Assembly (NCBI RefSeq): GCF_020164785.1 | Contig: NZ_JAIUGX010000010.1 | Location: forward strand, 62,001-126,000 | Direction: 5' to 3' | Origin: Mesorhizobium sp. ES1-1 | Lineage (GTDB): Bacteria; Pseudomonadota; Alphaproteobacteria; Rhizobiales; Rhizobiaceae | Length of the DNA stretch: 64,000 nt | Shown here: positions 59,087-64,000 of the stretch, piece by piece | Layout: each line of letters starts with the position of its first letter | Position numbering within the stretch: the first letter of the stretch is position 1 | Made by a program: the position numbers and the translations under genes | Notes under the pieces: model-generated | The model's input: only the letters and a program-made list of their open reading frames with translations | Told to the model about the DNA's origin: nothing | Database searches by the model: none

Positions 59087-60634
59087 ATGCTGGTCGCGAC
59101 CAAGTCATCGGGACCTGGAGCCGTTGGCTACATTGCCGCGGCAACCAGATGTCTTTGGCTGTGCCTATTATGGATGATGATCACGACCGGTTCGTCCGCG
59201 GCGGACTTGCTCTGGGGCGTGAACGGACATCCGTTCAACGCTTATCCCGGCATATCCATCGAACGGCAGCTGGATTTTATCCACGACCTCGGCATGAAGT
59301 CATACCGCGTCAACATTTCCAACGCCGATAGCGCTGGCAGACTTGCCGAACTGATCAAGGCCGGGAAGGTGCGAGGCATAGAGATCCTGCCAGTGATCAC
59401 ACCCGAACTGGATCTCGACCACACGACCGCGGACGAACTTTACGCACAAGCCTATCGGCTTGCATCGACACTTGTATCTCGCTTCAAGGACGACATTCGC
59501 GTCTGGGAGCTCGGCAATGAGATGGAAAACTATGCCATCCTGTCGCCTTGCGAGATGAAGGACGACGGAGCGCAGTACAGTTGCTCCTGGGGGCCCGCCA
59601 GCGGCTTGGAAACATCAGATTATTTCAGCCCGCGCTGGGTGAAGGTGAGCGCGGTCCTACGGGGTCTTTCAGACGCCACCATCGCAGTCGACCCGACCAT
59701 CAGGAAAGCGATGGGGACGGCAGGCTGGGGTCATCGCGCGGCCTTCACCCGCATGCGGCAAGACGGCATAAGATGGGATATTTCGGTGTGGCATCTCTAT
59801 GAGGGTGACCCCGAGGAGGCATTCAAGTTCCTGGCTACGTTCGGCAAACCGATCTGGTTGACCGAGTTCAATTACAGCGGAGGCAGCCAACGAGGAGAAA
59901 GGGAGCAGGCCGAAGGTCTGCTCGAAACGATGAATCTCCTGCGCAAATATCAATCTTCCTATGACGTGCAGGCTGCCCATATTTACGAACTTCTCGATGA
60001 GACCTATTGGGCACCAAGCTATGAGGCTTTCATGGGCCTCGTCCGGCTGGAAAAACGCGGCGGTGGGCTCTGGACACCGAGTGGTGAAAAACCGGCTTAC
60101 GAGGCGGTAAAGAAGTTCATTGCGGAAGGCGATTTGGATTTCACTTTACCAACAACAACAGCAACGAGCCCAGCGCTTGTGGACCAGACATCGGCTCCGT
60201 CACCTGAAATTGTCAGAGCAATTCACCCCTGTTCCCCCGATGATATCGATAAGTCCTCTTTCAACCATGCAAACCAGGTTGCGTATGCGTACTGCTTGCT
60301 CCTGCACCGCATGCCATCGCCTGTCGAACAGTGGAATCAGATCGTTGCCCTGAAAACGGATCCGTCCATCTCGTCGACACTCCTGATGATAATGAATTCG
60401 GCCGAATTCAAAACAGGGAACCTGCCGGCCGGGCTTGGAAACGTGAAATATATAACCGTGCTCTACCGAGTGCTGCTTGGGCGTGACCCGGACAATAACG
60501 GGCTCGATTCTTACGTTGGCAGGCTCAGCATAAACAAGGTAACTCGCCAAGACATCGTGTCTGAATTCACAAATTCCTACGAATTTCGCTCCAAGCATCC
60601 ATTTTTATTCTCCACCCAGCAGGCACTTCAGTGA
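59087..60634 (+). CDS. secreted PslG-like glycosidase with C-terminal DUF4214 domain
   Basis: The 515-aa protein has a signal peptide (hydrophobic CLWLCLLWMMI, cleavage near residue 43). A TIM-barrel of clan GH-A follows: WGVNGHPFN at the start, VWELGNEMEN with the acid/base Glu after Asn near residue 150, and IWLTEFNYSGG with the nucleophile Glu near residue 262. Residues 415-505 form a DUF4214 domain (YITVLYRVLLGRDPDNNGLD). PslG in Pseudomonas is a similar hydrolase inside an exopolysaccharide cluster. AGGGAAG supports ATG 59087. Its stop overlaps the flippase start (GTGA). Confidence 0.75.
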   Translation: MLVATKSSGPGAVGYIAAATRCLWLCLLWMMITTGSSAADLLWGVNGHPFNAYPGISIERQLDFIHDLGMKSYRVNISNADSAGRLAELIKAGKVRGIEILPVITPELDLDHTTADELYAQAYRLASTLVSRFKDDIRVWELGNEMENYAILSPCEMKDDGAQYSCSWGPASGLETSDYFSPRWVKVSAVLRGLSDATIAVDPTIRKAMGTAGWGHRAAFTRMRQDGIRWDISVWHLYEGDPEEAFKFLATFGKPIWLTEFNYSGGSQRGEREQAEGLLETMNLLRKYQSSYDVQAAHIYELLDETYWAPSYEAFMGLVRLEKRGGGLWTPSGEKPAYEAVKKFIAEGDLDFTLPTTTATSPALVDQTSAPSPEIVRAIHPCSPDDIDKSSFNHANQVAYAYCLLLHRMPSPVEQWNQIVALKTDPSISSTLLMIMNSAEFKTGNLPAGLGNVKYITVLYRVLLGRDPDNNGLDSYVGRLSINKVTRQDIVSEFTNSYEFRSKHPFLFSTQQALQ

Positions 60635-62079
60635 GTGTATTTGGCAAGCAGATCGCCAATAGCGCCTTCTGGGCCGCTGCGGAAACCTGGGGCCGGCAAG
60701 CGGCCATGTTTGCCGTATTCGTGGTGCTGGCGCGCCATCTTAGCCCCGAGGCATTCGGACTTGCCACCCTCTCGATGGTGGTGCCGAATATCTTCGCCGC
60801 TCCGGTAACGCGGGGACTGCCCGACGCCATTATCCAGCGGGCCGAAATCGAACCCATCCATCTGGATTCAGCGTTCTGGCTGCTTGTTTCGACAGGGGCA
60901 CTGATCAGCACCCTCATATGGCTGTCTGCCGGGATGATCGCGGCTGCGTTTGATCAGCCGCAACTGCAGGCACTCGTCAAATGGACCAGCGCGGTCGTCG
61001 TGGTTCAGGCCTTCAACGTCGTGCCTGCGGCTATTTTGAAACGGGAGCTGAGCTTCCGCCTTTTTGCGGTGCGCACGCTGACAGGCTCCGTCGTAGGCGG
61101 CACGCTGGCGGTGGGAATGGCCCTCGCCGGTTTTGGCGTGTGGAGCCTGGTCTGGATGCAGCTCACAAAGGCCGTTGTCGAGACAATCGTCATTCTCATT
61201 GGCAGCGCATGGAAACCAAGTTTCAGATTTTCCTATACCCGCATCCGGGAGCTTTTTGGATTTGCCGGCCCACTGGTCCTGCAAACTCTCTGGAATCTCG
61301 GTAACGATGAACTCCCCAAGATCGTGCTTGGCGCGTTCCTCGGTCCAAGCGCCGTCGGCATATATGCGCTTGCGCGCCGACCTCTCGATCTTCTCGTCGA
61401 ATTCCTGCTCTGGCCAATCATGGCCATCACCATGCCAACCATCTCCCGCATCCAGGCCGAACCGGAAAAGATAAACAGCTTCTTCAACACGACGATCCGG
61501 GTAGCCGGCATCATCGGTTTCCCCGCCTTTTTCGGTTTCGCCGCAATTGCGCCCGTGGCCGTCCCATTCATCTTCGGCCAACACTGGTCCGTCGGCGTGG
61601 TGGCTGTCCAGATATTGATGATACTGGGAGTCCAAAGAACGGTTGACGGAATCTGCGCCTATACGATCCTCGCACTCGGCCGCTCCAGCCTTCTGCTAAA
61701 GCTAAACATGATCTATACGGCTCTCGCTCTTGTCTTCATAGCGGGTGGAGTGCAGGTGAGCTTCGCTTGGGCCATCGCCGGCCTCGTGGCCAGCAACGTG
61801 CTGCTCCTGCCGGTCTTCCTTGTCCAGATTCGCCAAATTGCCCGCATCGACGTCCTCCGGCCGCTGGTGATTTTCCCTCGTCTTGCTCTCGCTTCGATGC
61901 TGATGTTTGCGGTTGTCAGTCTGTGGCTAAGGGGCGCCCCTGCCAGCGCCGCGCCCGGCTTCGTGCTGATCGGCGGTATCTTTGTCGGCGCGATCGTCTA
62001 TGCAGCGGCCTCTTTCCTGCTGGTGCGGCCTGACCTGCTCAACGCACGCAATTTTGTGCTTGGACTGAGGACCCGATGA
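60631..62079 (+). CDS. oligosaccharide flippase (Wzx/MOP family)
   Basis: The 482-aa protein has 12-14 hydrophobic helices and an N-terminal FWAAAETWGRQAAMFAVFVV with LARHLSPEAFGLATL, a typical start for WzxC/polysaccharide exporters. It flips lipid-linked oligosaccharides across the inner membrane. The start codon GTG overlaps the preceding stop (GTGA at 60631-60634), and its own stop overlaps the next GT4 start (ATGA), so three genes are translationally coupled. Substrate is the repeat unit made by the neighbouring transferases. Confidence 0.9.
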   Translation: MSVFGKQIANSAFWAAAETWGRQAAMFAVFVVLARHLSPEAFGLATLSMVVPNIFAAPVTRGLPDAIIQRAEIEPIHLDSAFWLLVSTGALISTLIWLSAGMIAAAFDQPQLQALVKWTSAVVVVQAFNVVPAAILKRELSFRLFAVRTLTGSVVGGTLAVGMALAGFGVWSLVWMQLTKAVVETIVILIGSAWKPSFRFSYTRIRELFGFAGPLVLQTLWNLGNDELPKIVLGAFLGPSAVGIYALARRPLDLLVEFLLWPIMAITMPTISRIQAEPEKINSFFNTTIRVAGIIGFPAFFGFAAIAPVAVPFIFGQHWSVGVVAVQILMILGVQRTVDGICAYTILALGRSSLLLKLNMIYTALALVFIAGGVQVSFAWAIAGLVASNVLLLPVFLVQIRQIARIDVLRPLVIFPRLALASMLMFAVVSLWLRGAPASAAPGFVLIGGIFVGAIVYAAASFLLVRPDLLNARNFVLGLRTR

Positions 62080-63365
62080 AGGTCGTCATCCTGAGCCAGC
62101 CCTTTGACACAGTCACACCGCCGACCCAGAACTCGGTTGGCATTTGGACATATGAGGTTGCCAGACGGCTGGCTAGCGATTGTCAAACGACTGTCCTGGC
62201 TCGGCGTTCGCGAGGTATGCCGGCCCACCTGGAGATCGACCGCGTACGTTTCGAACTGCTGAAATGTGCACCAGCACGTTTGTGGGGCATAGCCTCCCGT
62301 TTCTGGAGACATGTCAGGCCGCGGTCGCCGTTGGTAGCACAAAGTATCTATGCACTGGACTATCTCGCCCAGGCCCTTCGGGCGATACGTCGGATCTCGC
62401 CTGACATAATCCACGTGCAGAATTTCCCTCAGTATGTGCCTGCAATCCGACGTGCGGCGCCGAAAGCGGCAATCATGCTGCACATGCATTGTGACTGGCT
62501 TGCTGAACTTGACCGCGAAGCAATGAAGCGCGCGCTGGCCGCCACCGATCTTGTTGTCGGTTGCTCTGGACATGTCATGGCCGGCGCGCGCAATCGCTTC
62601 GCCGACTTGGACACAGTCTTCGCGGTTCTGCCAAATGGCGCACCCGAGAGCCATAATGTCTCGGCCGCAGCGGGAATTCCCGGGCGGGTCTTGTTTGTTG
62701 GCAGAGTGTCTCCCGAAAAGGGCCTTCACACGCTGATGAAAGCCTGGCAGATCGTGACTGCTGAACTTCCTGCGGCGCGGTTGGAGATCGTTGGGCCGTC
62801 GGTCACGCTTCCTCGCGAATTTCTAATTGACCTGAGCTCGGATAATGACGTCCGCGACCTCGCCCGCTTCTATGAGGGCGGCCGCGAATGCGTCGGTTCC
62901 TACGAAGCGGCATTGCGCGCCATGATACCCGCGGAAATCGCTTCCACGGTCAGCTTTCTTGGCACCCTTCCCTACAAATTATTGACTGAGCGATATGCCC
63001 AGGCATCGCTCCTCGTAAATCCTTCCTTGAGCGAATCCTTCGGAATGAGCCTGATCGAGGCGCTGTCTGCAGGCACTCCCGTTCTTGCAACGCGCGTCGG
63101 CGGCATGACCGAGATCGTGGAAGGCGTAGGGGGTGGCGTTCTTGTGGAAAAAAATGATCCGCAGGCGCTGGCGGCTCAAATGATCGATCTTCTAGCCAAC
63201 CCCGCCCGAACGGCAAGGATGGGATTTCAAGCTGCCGCCAGGATCGCCGATCGTTATGGGTGGGAAAAAATTGCTGAATCGACCCTCTCCCAGTATGCGG
63301 CAGCGCTCGCTCTTCGCCATGCACATGTTGAGGCAAGCCGCCCTCATCTCAGCGCCGGGCCTTGA
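62076..63365 (+). CDS. glycosyltransferase family 4 (polysaccharide cluster)
   Basis: The 429-aa protein has a GT-B fold. The N-terminal domain has the loop SQPFDTVTPPTQNSVGIWTYEVARRL, and the C-terminal domain has FVGRVSPEKGLHTLMKAW and the donor-binding segment NPSLSESFGMSLIEALSAGTPVLAT, described by its E-S-F-G-M-S-L-I-E core. It adds one sugar of the repeat unit in the cytoplasm. The start overlaps the flippase stop by 4 bases. Its 3' end overlaps a convergent hypothetical gene by 17 bases. Confidence 0.85.
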   Translation: MKVVILSQPFDTVTPPTQNSVGIWTYEVARRLASDCQTTVLARRSRGMPAHLEIDRVRFELLKCAPARLWGIASRFWRHVRPRSPLVAQSIYALDYLAQALRAIRRISPDIIHVQNFPQYVPAIRRAAPKAAIMLHMHCDWLAELDREAMKRALAATDLVVGCSGHVMAGARNRFADLDTVFAVLPNGAPESHNVSAAAGIPGRVLFVGRVSPEKGLHTLMKAWQIVTAELPAARLEIVGPSVTLPREFLIDLSSDNDVRDLARFYEGGRECVGSYEAALRAMIPAEIASTVSFLGTLPYKLLTERYAQASLLVNPSLSESFGMSLIEALSAGTPVLATRVGGMTEIVEGVGGGVLVEKNDPQALAAQMIDLLANPARTARMGFQAAARIADRYGWEKIAESTLSQYAAALALRHAHVEASRPHLSAGP

Positions 63366-64000
63366 ACGATGTAAAGACCGAACCCGTGTCGTCACCCCAT
63401 TCCCAGTTGACTGCAAGTCCGACCCGCATGATTTGAAGTGCCGGATCATTCGGATAGATATCGGTCAGGCTGCGCTGCATGACGGGTTCGTCATCAATGA
63501 AGATTTCAAACCGATTGCCGTCGAATGCCACGCGCATGCGAAAAGGCTTCCCCCAGATGACCTTGTCGGCCACATTGGTCCAGACCGCATCGTAGAGTTC
63601 TTCAAAGCCGAGCCGCTTGATAAACACTGAAATCGAAGCGCCCGGGTAGACGTCGTCGAGCCAGGTCGTGACGCAAACGTAGTTGTCGCGATCTTGCCAG
63701 AAGAGCAATCCAGCCCGACTGCGCTGATCCTGTCCTCGACGCTCCCCAGGGGGCAGAATCGAAACTTCCAGATCGCTGAAGCCGGGCAGATCCCACGGCA
63801 GCGAATAGAACGTGCGACCCGGGTTCGGTCGATCCACGCTTGCCCGCACACAGGCGCCGCCGCGGCCGTCGAGGTCGATGACCCCGGCTCCGAGCGTTCG
63901 GGTCCATTGTCCGTCGCCGAAGTCCGTCGTGCGTTGTTCCAGCTCGCCGGCAATACCAGCAAAACTGTCGGCATAGGACAGGCATGTGCCGAGCAGTTGG
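63349..64000 (-). CDS. hypothetical protein, 5' end beyond the window (partial)
   Basis: The frame is open from the window edge to the TAA/TGA-type stop at 63349, about 216 codons, so the true start lies past 64000. The visible part has beta-rich sequence such as WDLPGFSDLEVSILPPG, AGLLFWQDRDNYVCVTTWLDD and FRMRVAFDGNRFEIFIDDEPV, ending VFTSFKARR. This pattern (a D-N-Y line and F-E-I-F-V-D-G-like strand) recalls concanavalin/lectin-like jelly-roll domains that bind sugars. A role in polysaccharide binding is inferred only from its place in the cluster. Confidence 0.6.
   Translation of the reverse strand, partial: QLLGTCLSYADSFAGIAGELEQRTTDFGDGQWTRTLGAGVIDLDGRGGACVRASVDRPNPGRTFYSLPWDLPGFSDLEVSILPPGERRGQDQRSRAGLLFWQDRDNYVCVTTWLDDVYPGASISVFIKRLGFEELYDAVWTNVADKVIWGKPFRMRVAFDGNRFEIFIDDEPVMQRSLTDIYPNDPALQIMRVGLAVNWEWGDDTGSVFTSFKARR

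Overview
The window looks like chromosome of a Rhizobiales alphaproteobacterium, most likely Mesorhizobium or a close relative. The signs are high GC with strong GC3 bias, a DUF768 gene (a family I associate with Mesorhizobium), three DUF6894 genes, phosphatidylcholine synthase, CC0125-type lipoprotein, HspQ, IalB-family protein, DUF930/DUF1289/DUF971 genes and GGAAC-type stress promoters. No database search was possible, so family names rest on recognised motifs, lengths and neighbourhoods.

Layout. 0.2-7.6 kb: an SDR/DoxX fusion with a DUF2269 partner, a metallo-beta-lactamase-fold hydrolase, a Crp/Fnr-DUF6894 pair, a beta-propeller glycosidase-like protein and a zinc alcohol dehydrogenase operon. 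7.6-10 kb is an eroded accessory patch: lipoprotein, frameshifted Crp/Fnr remnant, DUF768, DUF6894 and an apparent integrase tail, ending at tRNA-Ser(UGA). 10-24.5 kb is mostly housekeeping: TerC, RimO, a complete BMP-type (nucleoside-like) ABC importer, quinone oxidoreductase, phosphatidylcholine synthase, a DUF1326/DUF2182 pair, a UbiH-type hydroxylase, HspQ and IalB. 24.6-33.5 kb: an orphan YejA-like binding protein with a DsbA-family protein, a BacA/SbmA-like fused ABC transporter, glutathione reductase, DUF2059, RpiA and phosphoglycolate phosphatase. tRNA-Val(CAC) follows, then small stress-type and envelope genes, a large L,D-transpeptidase, rhodanese, and a divergent hydrolase/MarR pair with two operator copies.

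40.5-55.9 kb: molybdenum cofactor genes (moaA, mobA-mobB), an EamA transporter, a polar amino-acid ABC importer lacking its ATPase, a beta-hydroxyacid dehydrogenase, an Lrp regulator, UDG-GST, a nuclease, a DivJ/PleC-like histidine kinase, cobT, a DUF1289 gene, a probably frameshifted clan AA aspartic protease and dusA. 55.9-57.4 kb is gene-poor and holds an integrase fragment beside the 5' end of dusA, a known insertion site for mobile elements. 57.4 kb to the end is an exopolysaccharide-type cluster: a DUF6894 gene, two GT4 glycosyltransferases, a secreted PslG-like glycosidase with a DUF4214 tail, a Wzx-like flippase (three of these genes joined by 4-bp overlaps) and a truncated hypothetical.

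The main leads are the repeated Crp/Fnr-DUF6894 association, candidate EcfG promoters with an identical leaderless geometry on the DUF768 and DUF6894 genes, the twin operator at marR, the eroded islands at tRNA-Ser and dusA, the cysteine-rich DUF1326/DUF2182 pair and the glycosidase-DUF4214 protein inside the polysaccharide cluster. I found no CRISPR array, rRNA gene or intact insertion sequence.
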